This document shows positions 18,717-33,214 of a stretch of 64,000 nt of DNA, piece after piece. The DNA comes from Bombiscardovia apis (GTDB taxonomy: Bacteria > Actinomycetota > Actinomycetes > Actinomycetales > Bifidobacteriaceae), in contig NZ_AP026800.1 in NCBI RefSeq assembly GCF_033095945.1, positions 1 through 64,000 of the forward strand. The letters run 5' to 3'. A program made the position numbers and the translations under genes. The notes under the pieces were generated by a model, which searched no databases, had not been told where the DNA came from, and worked only from the letters and a program-made list of their open reading frames with translations. How positions within the stretch are numbered: position 1 is the first letter of the stretch; each line of letters begins with the position of its first letter.

Positions 18717-19799
18717 CTAATTGAACCCCACAGCAGCTTCTGCGAGCTTATATCCTAAGCGTACAGCCAAGCGCCCAGGTTGGCCGGGCATATTGATAAG
18801 TTTACACAGCAGTGTGCGTTCTACGTCGCGAGCAATGTGTGGGCGGTTTGCTTCCATATTCCGCCAAAGCTGTTCTTTTGCCCTGTAATTTTCTGCTTGT
18901 TTAGACAAGATAAGAAAAACTGAAGTAACCGTGCAGTTGATGGATAGGTAGTGAATCATATACCGGTAGAGACCTTCCGGAACGCTGCCTTTCTCGGGTG
19001 TTGCTTGCACCATAAGAGCATTGACGAGCTGGAGCTGGTCAACTCTCGAAATCATCACTGCGGTCTCTACGGACTGCCCTGAGCGGCCGGTGTAATATCG
19101 ATATAAATCTAAGTCCAAGTAGGTGAGTGTGCGCACGTAAGGAAGCGGTTGATACGAGTATATGAAATCGACGTAGAAAGTATGCTCGGGCAGGTGAGTC
19201 GCGGCCTCACGCAATACGTCGGTGCGGAAAATAAGCGCGTGCATAATCATATATTGCGCGATGCCAAATGGCTTGAGCTGATTCCACGTTAATAGTCGGC
19301 CTGGAGTCATTACGCTACGAAAATTCACCACGTGCTTGTGGGAGCGACCCTCTTTTTCGTACACATAGTTGCTTACAAACATGTCGACAGGGGAGGGCGT
19401 TTGGGCTTGTTGGCGCAAAATAGGCAGTAAACGTGCTAGGGAGTCCGCATCTACCCAGTCATCTGCATCGACGACTTTAATATATAAGCCACGGGCCTCT
19501 TTTAGTCCGGCATTGACTGCACCGCCGTGTCCTTTGTTGCTTTGGCTGATGACGTGTACAATCCCTGGCTGCTTGTGTGCCCAGCCATTTGCGAGTGCGG
19601 CCGTGGCATCCTGTGAACCGTCATCTACCACAATAACTTCAATGTCTGTAGCTTGACTGGAGAGCAGGGAACGCAGGCAGCGGTCAAGGTAATTGGCCAT
19701 GTTATAGGCGGGAACAACGAAAGTAATCACGGGGGCCGCAGAGGGGCGTTCTGATGCAGTCATAGCTGCGCTGCTGACTGTGTGCGCTGTCTGAGTCAT
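18717..19799 (-). CDS. Family 2 glycosyltransferase
   Basis: This is a 360-aa GT-A fold transferase. It has the nucleotide-sugar binding start VITFVVPAYNMANYL (about 24-38), VIVVDDGSQDAT (56-67), NKGHGGAVNAGL and the metal-binding DAD at 111-113. It lacks the two C-terminal membrane helices of GtrB-type enzymes, so it is probably soluble or peripheral. It follows gtrA on the same strand, with a hairpin covering its ribosome-binding site (see 19803-19834). The acceptor and sugar are unknown; a cell-envelope glycan is inferred from the neighbours. Confidence 0.88.
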   Translation of the reverse strand: MTQTAHTVSSAAMTASERPSAAPVITFVVPAYNMANYLDRCLRSLLSSQATDIEVIVVDDGSQDATAALANGWAHKQPGIVHVISQSNKGHGGAVNAGLKEARGLYIKVVDADDWVDADSLARLLPILRQQAQTPSPVDMFVSNYVYEKEGRSHKHVVNFRSVMTPGRLLTWNQLKPFGIAQYMIMHALIFRTDVLREAATHLPEHTFYVDFIYSYQPLPYVRTLTYLDLDLYRYYTGRSGQSVETAVMISRVDQLQLVNALMVQATPEKGSVPEGLYRYMIHYLSINCTVTSVFLILSKQAENYRAKEQLWRNMEANRPHIARDVERTLLCKLINMPGQPGRLAVRLGYKLAEAAVGFN

Positions 19800-19802
19800 A
19801 GT

Positions 19803-19834
19803 GCCCTTTCTGCGCGGTTGCGCCGTGAAAGGGC
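19803..19834 (-). promoter_or_regulatory. Hairpin sequestering the ribosome-binding site of the glycosyltransferase
   Basis: In the mRNA of the reverse strand, GCCCTTTC pairs perfectly with GAAAGGGC (19827-19834 with 19803-19810), and the loop contains a further GCGC-AACC-GCGC stem. The GAAAGGG of the 3' arm is the Shine-Dalgarno sequence of the gene starting at 19799. Translation would therefore need this hairpin opened. Confidence 0.5.
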
Positions 19835-19910
19835 TGCTACCGAACGTATGAAGTCTACTCTCTTTTTGCGCGGTAACAGCCCAGGCGGGTTGAAAATGGT
19901 GGGGTGAGGA

Positions 19911-20606
19911 TTACTGCTTTACTGCTGACTTGCTTTGGACGGAATCATCGTCAGGTTCCTGCTTGAAGATGACCTTGAAGATGGGGTAGAAGACCCAGAA
20001 GGAGATGAGTGCGTTAATCATCATGGTTACGAAGTCTGCGATGGTCGTACCTGTGGTTCCCCAGCCCAAGCTGTTCTGGAAGAAGTTGTAGACCGGATCC
20101 TTATACCAGCCCTGTAATCCTGCCGCGACGATTGTGATAACAATATAGGCGATGAGATACCAAAAAGCTGCAACCCAAGGAGAGGAATTAGATTTGAAGG
20201 TCACATTGCGTTGAAGGAAGAAGTTGATAACTTGCGCAATGAGCAAAGTAATTTCTACCGCTAGGAAGTAGGCCAAGCCACCGCCACCGCCTTGGTTCAT
20301 AGCTCCTGCAGCGTAGTCGAAGAGGTAGTAAGGTGTGCCACCGGTTGTGCCCATTCTCCAGAATTGGAAGGAGACGTTTACTAGAGAAGTGCCGTTAAAT
20401 ATGGCCTTCAAGACGGGCATCAAAACCAACTGCAAGATGGTGATACCGTTGGAAAGTACGGTGAAAACCACGAACTGGGCCAACTCGGGGTGGCGGGTAC
20501 TAAACTGTTGCCACCAACGTACGGATGCGTGCTTAGAAACAGAGGCTTGGGCCTCACTGGCAGACTGCTTGGCTGCCGGGCTGGTGTTCTTGCTCTGTTC
20601 ACTCAT
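19911..20606 (-). CDS. GtrA-family membrane protein
   Basis: This 231-aa protein has a hydrophilic N-terminus (about 1-45) followed by four membrane helices, starting in ELAQFVVFTVLSNGITILQ and including FFLQRNVTFKSNSSPWVAAF, the typical GtrA loop. GtrA proteins are thought to flip polyprenyl-phosphate-linked sugars across the membrane for envelope glycosylation. The ATG at 20606 follows AAAGGAACTC and overlaps the end of the GH3 gene by 8 nt, so the two are coupled. A longer frame reaching 20717 lies entirely within the GH3 gene. Confidence 0.85.
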   Translation of the reverse strand: MSEQSKNTSPAAKQSASEAQASVSKHASVRWWQQFSTRHPELAQFVVFTVLSNGITILQLVLMPVLKAIFNGTSLVNVSFQFWRMGTTGGTPYYLFDYAAGAMNQGGGGGLAYFLAVEITLLIAQVINFFLQRNVTFKSNSSPWVAAFWYLIAYIVITIVAAGLQGWYKDPVYNFFQNSLGWGTTGTTIADFVTMMINALISFWVFYPIFKVIFKQEPDDDSVQSKSAVKQ

Positions 20607-23028
20607 GGTTGAGTTCCTTTCTGGTGCGGCGGTTGGCCGAAGAATTGCGGAAGAATCCGGCAATAAATCCACCGATGCCCTTCCACGCGTGGCCATTCGG
20701 TATGCGAACGATTGCATCCACCATCTGCGTGCTGATCATGCCGTTGGTCATTTTGGCCATAGCCCTAGGAGGCATGTTGAGCACAAAGAGAGTATTGAGG
20801 TCAGGACTGCCGGTTTTTGCTTCCTGTTTGGTTTCGCGCTTGGTTAAGAACGATGCCACAAAGCGGGCTAGACCAGACTTCGAGTCTTTCCAAGAAGAGA
20901 TTGGATCGTTTGGACCGAAGCTATCGAGCTTTCCTTGACGCACTACTGGGTATCCGAAGAGGGCGTTGAGCTCTTCTTCATTCACCTCTTTTACTTGGGC
21001 TTGCAGGTAGTGACCCAAAGCAGGTTCGGCCGGTTTGGGCTCTACACTACCTTCTATTTCCACTGGTGCGGAGAGCTCTATTCTGCGGGCATCAGAGCCC
21101 ACCATCACGGTCCACTCGCCGCTTTCGCACTGCCAAGCATTACTGTCTGTGTCCCAGTGGCGGAAGGTGTACTGGTCAAAGCTTACCTGTACTTGCCGGG
21201 TTTCATGCGCATCAAGGGCTACCTTGGTGAAGCCTTTGAGCTCGCGTACTGGGCGCAATACTCCACCTTCGGGGGCGCTCACATATATTTGTACTACAGT
21301 AGCGCCGGGCTTATCTGAGTCATTAGTCACGTTCAAAGTGACACCTTGGCGGTCTGCACTCATGTTGGAGTAAGTAAAATGCGTGTAGGAGAGACCAAAG
21401 CCGAAGGGGAATCGCTCAGGCACATCCGCTGAGAGGTAATAACGGTAGCCCACGAAGGGGCCTTCTTTGTAGACCACATCGCGTTCAGTTTCCGGGTATG
21501 CATCCGAGGAAGGGCAGTCGTCGTATGCAATAGGCCATGTTTCAGCCAAGTGCCCTGAAGGGTTAACTTTGCCGGTCAGTAAGTTGAGGGTGGCTGAAGC
21601 GGAAGCTTGACCTGCGAGACCAATGTAGAGTAAGGATTCGCAGTTATCAATCCAGTCCGTACTTACTGGGGAACCCGCAACTAAGACCACTACGATTGGC
21701 TTACCCGTCTTATGCAAGGCGGTCAGAAGGTCGGTTTGCGCTTGAGGAATGTCCATTGTGGAGCGGTCTAATCCCTCAGACTCACTACGTTCATCGAGGC
21801 CTAGGCAGGCAACGATTATGTCTGCTCCACTGCTGGCCTGCACAGCCTCATCGATAAGTGCCTGATTGCGTTCGCCGTGGCGGTCATAACCTTGTGCGTA
21901 GGCTGCTAGCTCTAACCCGGTATTGTGCTCAGATTGCATGAGCTCAAGCAGGCTCTCTTCTTGGGTAGCGTTCACTTTGGAGGAGCCCGATCCTTGGAAA
22001 CGCGGTGTTTTGGCCATGTCTCCCACAAGTGCAACCTTGCTGCCAGCAGCTAAGGGCAAGCAGTTGTTTTCATTGCGTAAGAGCACGGCTGAGCCTTCGG
22101 CAATGTGGCGAGCCACATCGTGATGCTTGCGCTGCTGCTCCTTGCTTAGCAGCCCTTCTCGGTTCATGTGAGGGTCATAGGTGAGTTTAGCTAATTTAGC
22201 CACTTCTTCAGCGCGAGCATTGAGGTCGCTCTCGGCTAATTCGCCAGATTGCACGGCTGCGACCAGCTGACGCATGGAGTCGAAACCAGCTTCCGGCATC
22301 TCTAGGGAAGAACCGTTGGCTGCTGCCGCGATGGCGCTGTTGGAACCTCCCCAGTCAGAGACCACCATGCCATCGAATCCCCATTCGTCGCGCAAAATGT
22401 CTTGAAGGAGATGCTTATTCTCGTTGGCATAGGTTCCATTAACCATGTTGTAAGAGGTCATCAAAGCCCAGGGGCGAGCCTGCCGTACTGCTATTTCAAA
22501 GCCAGTTAGGTAGAGTTCGCGCAGAGTCCGCTCGTCTACTACCGAGTTCGATGCCTGGCGTCGTAGTTCTTGGCTGTTCATGGCGAAATGCTTAGGAGTT
22601 GCGGCCACGCCTTGGGATTGAATGCCGCGAATCAGGCCCGCTGCCATGTGTCCTGCCACTTGGGGGTCTTCTGAATAATATTCAAAGTTTCGGCCGCACA
22701 AGGGGTTGCGTTTGATGTTCATACCCGGCCCGAGCACTACATTCACACCCAAGCTGCGAGCTTCCTCGCCTAAGGCCCGTCCCATGCTTTCAGCCAGTTC
22801 TGGATCCCACGAACAGGCCACAGTTCCGGCGGTTGGGAAGCAGGTAGCGGGCTTCGATTCGCCGATGCCTAAGTTATCGCCAGAACCCATCTGGCGGCGG
22901 AGTCCGTGGGGCCCGTCGCTCAAGACAAAGCTGTGAATACCGGCCCGCTCAATGCCGCGCGAGTCCCACATGGATCGCCCAGAGAGCAAGGAAGCTCGCT
23001 CTAGCAATGTCAGATCCTTGATTTTCAT
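20599..23028 (-). CDS. GH3 glycoside hydrolase (beta-glucosidase-like), cytosolic
   Basis: This 809-aa enzyme has the normal GH3 order: catalytic TIM-barrel domain (about 1-290), GH3 C-terminal sandwich, then a fibronectin-III-like domain near 600-670. Conserved elements are LSDGPHGLR (37-45), GRNFEYYSEDP, KHF at 146-148 and the nucleophile region MVVSDWGG with D225. There is no signal peptide, so it should act on imported oligosaccharides or glycosides. The ATG at 23028 follows GGGGAAGAG. An extra C-terminal tail of about 110 residues (around 690-809), partly basic, follows the last recognisable domain. Its sugar specificity (glucoside, xyloside or other) is not resolved. Confidence 0.9.
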   Translation of the reverse strand: MKIKDLTLLERASLLSGRSMWDSRGIERAGIHSFVLSDGPHGLRRQMGSGDNLGIGESKPATCFPTAGTVACSWDPELAESMGRALGEEARSLGVNVVLGPGMNIKRNPLCGRNFEYYSEDPQVAGHMAAGLIRGIQSQGVAATPKHFAMNSQELRRQASNSVVDERTLRELYLTGFEIAVRQARPWALMTSYNMVNGTYANENKHLLQDILRDEWGFDGMVVSDWGGSNSAIAAAANGSSLEMPEAGFDSMRQLVAAVQSGELAESDLNARAEEVAKLAKLTYDPHMNREGLLSKEQQRKHHDVARHIAEGSAVLLRNENNCLPLAAGSKVALVGDMAKTPRFQGSGSSKVNATQEESLLELMQSEHNTGLELAAYAQGYDRHGERNQALIDEAVQASSGADIIVACLGLDERSESEGLDRSTMDIPQAQTDLLTALHKTGKPIVVVLVAGSPVSTDWIDNCESLLYIGLAGQASASATLNLLTGKVNPSGHLAETWPIAYDDCPSSDAYPETERDVVYKEGPFVGYRYYLSADVPERFPFGFGLSYTHFTYSNMSADRQGVTLNVTNDSDKPGATVVQIYVSAPEGGVLRPVRELKGFTKVALDAHETRQVQVSFDQYTFRHWDTDSNAWQCESGEWTVMVGSDARRIELSAPVEIEGSVEPKPAEPALGHYLQAQVKEVNEEELNALFGYPVVRQGKLDSFGPNDPISSWKDSKSGLARFVASFLTKRETKQEAKTGSPDLNTLFVLNMPPRAMAKMTNGMISTQMVDAIVRIPNGHAWKGIGGFIAGFFRNSSANRRTRKELNHE

Positions 23029-23249
23029 ATTATCTCTTCCCCTTGCGGCCACTAACTGGTTGTCGTATAAGGCGGGATCTCTCTGGAACCCTCATCGCTT
23101 CCATAGTGTGGCCGTAGCCCATCATATATATGACGAGCTGGTCTGCACTATTATCTCCTCTCCATTATCCGTGGTCGTTGAAGCTTGATTGGGTCACTGT
23201 GCATAAATTGTCATTTCGTCTGCATAATCCGTATGATGATCGCATATAA

Positions 23250-23289
23250 CACAGCGGGTGACACTCACTAAGTGGTGTCACCCGCTGTG
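23250..23289 (-). terminator. Strong hairpin between the two GH3 genes
   Basis: A perfect 15-bp inverted repeat (23250-23264 with 23275-23289) has an extra CAC/GTG pair at the loop. It lies about 60 nt beyond the stop of the upstream GH3 gene on the reverse strand. No T-run follows on either strand, so termination is likely but not certain. The rest of 23029-23351 holds no convincing gene. Confidence 0.65.
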
Positions 23290-23351
23290 CTGATAGGGCT
23301 GGGACGAAGCGTTAGCTTTTCTGATGTTTTCTAAATCGCCCTATGATGCGG

Positions 23352-26321
23352 TTATTTTTCGTTGTCGCTCTCTTGATTAGGCTGGCTTGTTAGTTCAACC
23401 TCGATAGGGTTGTCGGCTACCTGTTCCAAAACAGATAAATCAGCAGCTTTACGCCGGGCTTTGAACCGCTTGAGCGCTACCAATTCAGTCCAAATGACTA
23501 GCACGACAGTGAGTGCCCATACGGCATACATGGCCATACGCCATGCAGGGATTTTTACCTTGGGACTGCCGTCAGCATACATCCAGCTGTTGCCAGTTGT
23601 ATACAAGATATTGTGGCAGGCTTCACGCATTGCCTTAACCGAGGTTGCTGACTGATCGGAAACATGGTTGGTCACGTTCAAGGTTGCCAACATCAGGTCG
23701 TTGCCGTTACGAATTTCTTGGTCAGCATTCTGGAAGAGATCATAGTTGCCGAAGTAATCAGTGACTACTGTTCCACGGAATCCCCACTCGTTGCGTAGAA
23801 GCTTCTTGAGAAGATCGCTGTTAGCGCCGCAGTAGAGAGATCCCAAATAGTTGAAACCGCTCATAGCGCCGGTAGCTCCACCGTCTTTGACACTCATCTC
23901 GAAAGGCCTTAGGAATATCTCACGCATAGCCTGCTCGTCGGCCCAAGTGCAGAGCATATTGGTACGGTTGGTCTCTTGATCGTTGAGTGCTAAATGCTTC
24001 ATGTAAGCGTAGACACCGTGCTTTTGCGCACCACCAACTTCGTTAGAAGCCATAGTGCCAGCAAGAAGGCCATCTTCCGAGAAGTACTCAAAATTGCGGC
24101 CGCCGAAGGCTGAACGGTGCATGTTCATGGCTGGAGCGTACCAGCCAGTGATGCCCATGTCGTGCGCCATTTGCCCAATCATGTCACCGAAACGGCGAGC
24201 TAGCTCTGTGTTCCAAGTGCAAGCCAATGCGGTGGAGGAGGGGAAGCCGATAGAACCAATTTTGGTGAAATTGTTGTTCAATGCAGCTGGTCCGTCAGCG
24301 TCAATAAGCTTGGGCTTACCAATAGATTTGACGGGCGAAGTTCCAAAACCACCGTTGGCGATGAGGTTGTCCATATCTTTCACGGACAGCTGGTCAAGGA
24401 GTTCGTCCCACAAAGGATCGTCGTAAGACTTGCCGTAGAGATCAGAGAGCGTTACACCGTTTTTGGCTCCGGTGGTGGGCATCTTATCCGAGGCCTTGTC
24501 AAACTTCTTGGGATCGTAGTTGCCGTTGTTTACAAAGCGAGCCTTTACCGAGTCGCTCATTGACATACTTGCCGGAGCCGCAGTGGCCTTGGCATAGTTG
24601 GCGAAGTGACCGGCGCGGGACAGGTATGTCACGTTGTCTCCGCGAACGCTATCGAAGAGATTCGTTGCGGCCTTTTTGTCACCTGTGCGCAGCTTGTCAG
24701 AACCTTTTCCATCGTATGTAATGCTCTTGTCTATGGTTACATTTTTGCTGTCGAGAGCATGATGAGAGTCAGACTGGATGGAGATGGTATAGTCGCCTTC
24801 TTCCAAGACGTAAGACTTAGCATTGTGCTCGTCGTACGATGCCATGTCGGATTCGTTGAAGGAAACCGTGATGGTTTGTGATTCACCGGGCTGCAGCAAC
24901 TTGGTCTTTTCGAAAGCCACGAGGTTGGTAGAGGCTTTTTCGATGCCGCCGTCAGTATAGGGAGCGCTGTAGTAGCTTTCAACAACATCCTTGCCGGCCT
25001 TGGAGCCTGTGTTGGTCACGCTTACATCAAAGGAAATCTTGGAATCCTTGTGGATAAGAGGTCCCATTTTTTGCTCGAATTTTGTGTACGACAGACCGTA
25101 ACCGAAGGGGTAAAGAACCATGTCATCGTAGTTGATGATGCCCTCTTTGGCTGCTGTCTCATAAAAACGGTACCCAACATAGATGCCTTCAGAATAATTC
25201 ACGAAGTGAGGTTCCACATCAAGCCCTGAGTATTCGCTCTTAATCTTGAACTCTGTGACGTTGTCGTAAGCAAAGTCGCCAAAATTGTTCCAAGTGGGGG
25301 ATTGCTTGAGGTCTTTAATGAAGGTATCAGAGGTCTTGCCAGATGGATTGAGTTTACCTGTCAGCACCCGACCTAGAGAGGTGAAACCGTTCTGACCGGC
25401 CGGCGGGCACCATACCACAGACTTAATCTGAGGATAGGTTTGGAGGAAATCAAATTGGAAAGTGTTGGCTCCGTTGTATACCAGCGTGACTTTAGAGAAG
25501 TCTTTGGTAACCATATCGAGCATATTGCGCTCGCTTTGGCTTAGCTGTAAGTAATGCTCACCTTCTTTGAAGTCCGGGTATTGCTTGGAGTTGTCTGTGT
25601 AGGTCACATTCTTTGCCTTCATGTTTGTTGGCAAATCAGAACCTTCGCCACCTACACGGGCGATGACGACGATAGCTTGGTCTGAGAAGTTCTTAGCATC
25701 TGTAACGGCCTTGGAGGGGTACTGTTCCACTGGCAATTCGGGCAGGGACCAGTCAACCTCGAACATCCCGTTCTTAGGGCGCTTGTCGTTATATTTGGTA
25801 TAAAGGGAGCTGAGCTCACTGTTGGTCTGTAGCCCAGCCTTTTTCATACCTTCCAGCAAAGAAACGGTCGGGTACTGATCGGAAATTGAGCCCGAACCCG
25901 ATCCACCGTAAACTGGATTAGTGGAGCTCCAACCAAAGACGTTGATCTTCTTTGCGCTCAACGGCAGCGCCGAATCCTCGTTTTTCAGAAGGGTAATTGC
26001 CTCATTCTGGGTCTCTTCTGCGAGCGTGTTTGCGGCAGCCACGGTAGTGTCGCTTAGCTTACGCTTTTCGACACTGGTGTTGTCCATAATGGTTGCCATG
26101 GGGCCAGTAAGCATAAGAGATACTGCCACGACTGTTCCCGTTAAGGCCACGATCCATGATTCGGAATGGATAAGTTTGCGGTTAGCTACTTGCTTTACGG
26201 TACGTTTGTTTACCGCGATGGTGGCGATGATTGCCAAGATGAGTAGAACGCCGATGGCCACAAATTCTGGTATCAGCGACTTCAAAACAGCAAATACATC
26301 GCTCATATTGATGTCGAGCAT
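23352..26321 (-). CDS. Membrane-anchored GH3 glycoside hydrolase with permuted domain order
   Basis: The product is 989 aa. Two hydrophobic helices at the N-terminus (about 17-37 and 55-75) are followed by a GH3 C-terminal-type sandwich (about 95-400), a fibronectin-III-like domain (about 420-520), and only then the catalytic barrel (about 610-900). The barrel has GRNFEYFSEDG, MKHLALNDQE and a nucleophile region TVVTDYFG with D855. A last helix at about 928-949 precedes a charged tail. This reverses the usual GH3 order. The placement suggests an outward-facing, membrane-held glycosidase. The start is uncertain: ATG 26321 or ATG 26306. Confidence 0.85.
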   Translation of the reverse strand: MLDINMSDVFAVLKSLIPEFVAIGVLLILAIIATIAVNKRTVKQVANRKLIHSESWIVALTGTVVAVSLMLTGPMATIMDNTSVEKRKLSDTTVAAANTLAEETQNEAITLLKNEDSALPLSAKKINVFGWSSTNPVYGGSGSGSISDQYPTVSLLEGMKKAGLQTNSELSSLYTKYNDKRPKNGMFEVDWSLPELPVEQYPSKAVTDAKNFSDQAIVVIARVGGEGSDLPTNMKAKNVTYTDNSKQYPDFKEGEHYLQLSQSERNMLDMVTKDFSKVTLVYNGANTFQFDFLQTYPQIKSVVWCPPAGQNGFTSLGRVLTGKLNPSGKTSDTFIKDLKQSPTWNNFGDFAYDNVTEFKIKSEYSGLDVEPHFVNYSEGIYVGYRFYETAAKEGIINYDDMVLYPFGYGLSYTKFEQKMGPLIHKDSKISFDVSVTNTGSKAGKDVVESYYSAPYTDGGIEKASTNLVAFEKTKLLQPGESQTITVSFNESDMASYDEHNAKSYVLEEGDYTISIQSDSHHALDSKNVTIDKSITYDGKGSDKLRTGDKKAATNLFDSVRGDNVTYLSRAGHFANYAKATAAPASMSMSDSVKARFVNNGNYDPKKFDKASDKMPTTGAKNGVTLSDLYGKSYDDPLWDELLDQLSVKDMDNLIANGGFGTSPVKSIGKPKLIDADGPAALNNNFTKIGSIGFPSSTALACTWNTELARRFGDMIGQMAHDMGITGWYAPAMNMHRSAFGGRNFEYFSEDGLLAGTMASNEVGGAQKHGVYAYMKHLALNDQETNRTNMLCTWADEQAMREIFLRPFEMSVKDGGATGAMSGFNYLGSLYCGANSDLLKKLLRNEWGFRGTVVTDYFGNYDLFQNADQEIRNGNDLMLATLNVTNHVSDQSATSVKAMREACHNILYTTGNSWMYADGSPKVKIPAWRMAMYAVWALTVVLVIWTELVALKRFKARRKAADLSVLEQVADNPIEVELTSQPNQESDNEK

Positions 26322-26664
26322 GTTCGGTGTTGTGCTTTCTTTTCTGCGCTAAAGCTACAAGTGTATGCTTCGTTCCTCGAAGCGCACCACCCAGGTTGAA
26401 AGTCGCAACCGACCTGTCTCCCGAGCGAGGCGTAACGGCCTTTAGCGACGCCGACACACCTTTATGTCAAGATTCATTACAACGCATCCGTCTCTACTTT
26501 TTCTAGTTGAATTCATAACCTGTTGTTTTTATTTCCTAATTTGTTGTTTTTGCATGTCGTCATATTTTGTATGTCGCGGAGGAGCTTCGCTGACTGGCAC
26601 AAATGCCGATTCCCTTGTGCTAAGTGTGCTAGTTTGTTTTCTGAGAGGCATCAAGGAGGTTGCT
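26322..26664. other. Divergent intergenic region between the permuted GH3 and the hydrolase
   Basis: This is 343 nt with no supported gene. It contains a short hairpin CTTCG-TTCCT-CGAAG near 26370 and an AT-rich tract around 26500-26570 that could hold the hydrolase promoter. I see no clear operator. Confidence 0.5.
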
Positions 26665-27621
26665 ATGCGCGTTACCTATAAACCGTTTGCGGCGCACGAC
26701 GAGTTTGGTCGTCCTCTGCCTCCGTCTCGTTCTGTTCTGTACAGTACTTCTATCAATGGCACCCGCTTAGTGTTCTCCATGAATCCGGCTCCGCAGCGGG
26801 CTCCTATTCTCTTATACCTGCATGGGGGACCGGGTAGCGCGAGTATTCCTTTAACGCAGCGCTACAATGCGGCTCTTGAGCAGCGGTTCCGTTTTATTAA
26901 TGTTGATCAGCGTGGCTGCGGCTTGTCTTATTACCCTTTCCGGGCTGGCGAAGATATCACCATAGCTCTTATGCTGAGCGATGTGGTGACTTTCATTCAA
27001 CGCTTGCGAAAAGCCTACCCACGAGTTCCTATTACTGTATTGGGTCATTCTTGGGGCAGTGTTTTGGGGCTAGAGATAGCTCGCCAGTATCCTGAACTTA
27101 TTCGGCGTTTCATCGGTGTCGGGCAAGTTATCGACATGAATGCTAGTCATAGGGCACGTTCCCATTCGGCATCCGGTTTAATGCCGTCGCGGTTAGGCAA
27201 GCTTTTGGGTTCAGAAAGTGCGTTGGCCGATGTGCTCTTGTATGTTGGCGAACTGGGAGAGGTAGGCATAGCGAAGGGGCTGTGTCGAGATGTTGCCAGA
27301 AGTTCGACTTTCTTACAGTCATCGGATTACGGGTGGCGGGGGATAAAAGGCCTGCTTTTAGGGTCGAGTCAGTCGCACGCTCGTTTAGATGAAGAGTTGG
27401 ATGCAGTTGATTTTTCGTCGGTTCGTTCTTTTGACGTGCCCGTCGCTTTTGTGGAAGGCCGTTTCGACCGTCACTTACCGAGTTACTTAGTGGAGCAGTA
27501 TGCCCAGGGTTTGAGCAGTCAACATGATTTAGTGTGGTTTGAACACTCGGCTCATTGCCCGCAGTGGGAGGAGCCTAGTCGTTTTGCTCAAGTAGTGGAG
27601 AAGCTGTGTCGCGAAAAATAG
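26665..27621 (+). CDS. Alpha/beta hydrolase, proline iminopeptidase-like
   Basis: This 318-aa protein has HGGPGS (53-58) as oxyanion-hole motif, the DQRGCGLS segment typical of proline iminopeptidases, and the nucleophile elbow GHSWGS with S129. Likely partners of the triad are the Asp in EGRFDRHLP and the His in FEHSAHCPQWE. The family removes N-terminal proline or hydrolyses small esters and amides. The ATG at 26665 has a strong AAGGAGG; the open frame extends upstream to 26464, but that part is an AT-rich hydrophobic artefact. It ends about 400 nt before the rRNA operon. Confidence 0.86.
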   Translation: MRVTYKPFAAHDEFGRPLPPSRSVLYSTSINGTRLVFSMNPAPQRAPILLYLHGGPGSASIPLTQRYNAALEQRFRFINVDQRGCGLSYYPFRAGEDITIALMLSDVVTFIQRLRKAYPRVPITVLGHSWGSVLGLEIARQYPELIRRFIGVGQVIDMNASHRARSHSASGLMPSRLGKLLGSESALADVLLYVGELGEVGIAKGLCRDVARSSTFLQSSDYGWRGIKGLLLGSSQSHARLDEELDAVDFSSVRSFDVPVAFVEGRFDRHLPSYLVEQYAQGLSSQHDLVWFEHSAHCPQWEEPSRFAQVVEKLCREK

Positions 27622-28034
27622 GCTAAACACGCCGGTTGTTAAGTTTTTTGGGTGTGATTCACAGTGCTGTGCGGGCTAAACAGAGCAGAGTAGGGAAAGT
27701 ATGACACGCCGCTAATCCTATATTTTACAAGGGTTTCTGGAGGGCTACTTGCATCTGACTTCGATTTCGTGTAAGTTTATCTCTTGCTGCCGCTCAGCAG
27801 TGAGAAATCTTCGAGATAGCTTCCTAGCTGGGTGTGTGACTGTGGTTTGAGAACTCAATAGTGTGTTTGTACTACTTTTTATAGTTTTTTATTGTCAGTC
27901 TGACGCTGGCCTACGTTTGTAGGTACATGAGAGTGTTTAATTGGTGTCGGGTTTATTTGTGGGGCCAATCTCCTTTTTGGGGGTTGGTTCTTGTCAGTTT
28001 TATAGAAGAGTCATTAGATTGGCCTTTTACATTT
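27622..28034 (+). promoter_or_regulatory. rRNA operon promoter and leader region
   Basis: This is non-coding. A candidate promoter is TTGCAT at 27749 with TAAGTT at 27772 (17-nt spacer). The motif TTTGAGAACTCAATAGTG at 27846-27863 is the conserved actinobacterial leader element, linked to antitermination and processing, and it recurs in the 16S-23S spacer at 29783. Confidence 0.6.
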
Positions 28035-33025
<4,991 letters not shown>

Positions 33026-33214
33026 ATCCCACGCTCTTGTTTGGGTGTGGTTCAGTAAGAGCATTATTTCTATCAGATGATACTGGTTGATATGAGTATC
33101 AAGGTCGTTCTGCGGGCAGTCATGAAATAGTGAAAAGTTGTCATACTTTGCGTCTACTAGCCGGTTCTCTTACCAGCACCCAGTGGCCAGTGGTTATTGG
33201 TTATAATTAAAGAT

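Noticed and set aside
26464..26664. N-terminal extension of the alpha/beta hydrolase that looks like a membrane signal
   Set aside because: It comes from an AT-rich intergenic tract; the ATG at 26665 has a strong ribosome-binding site and starts at the family N-terminus.
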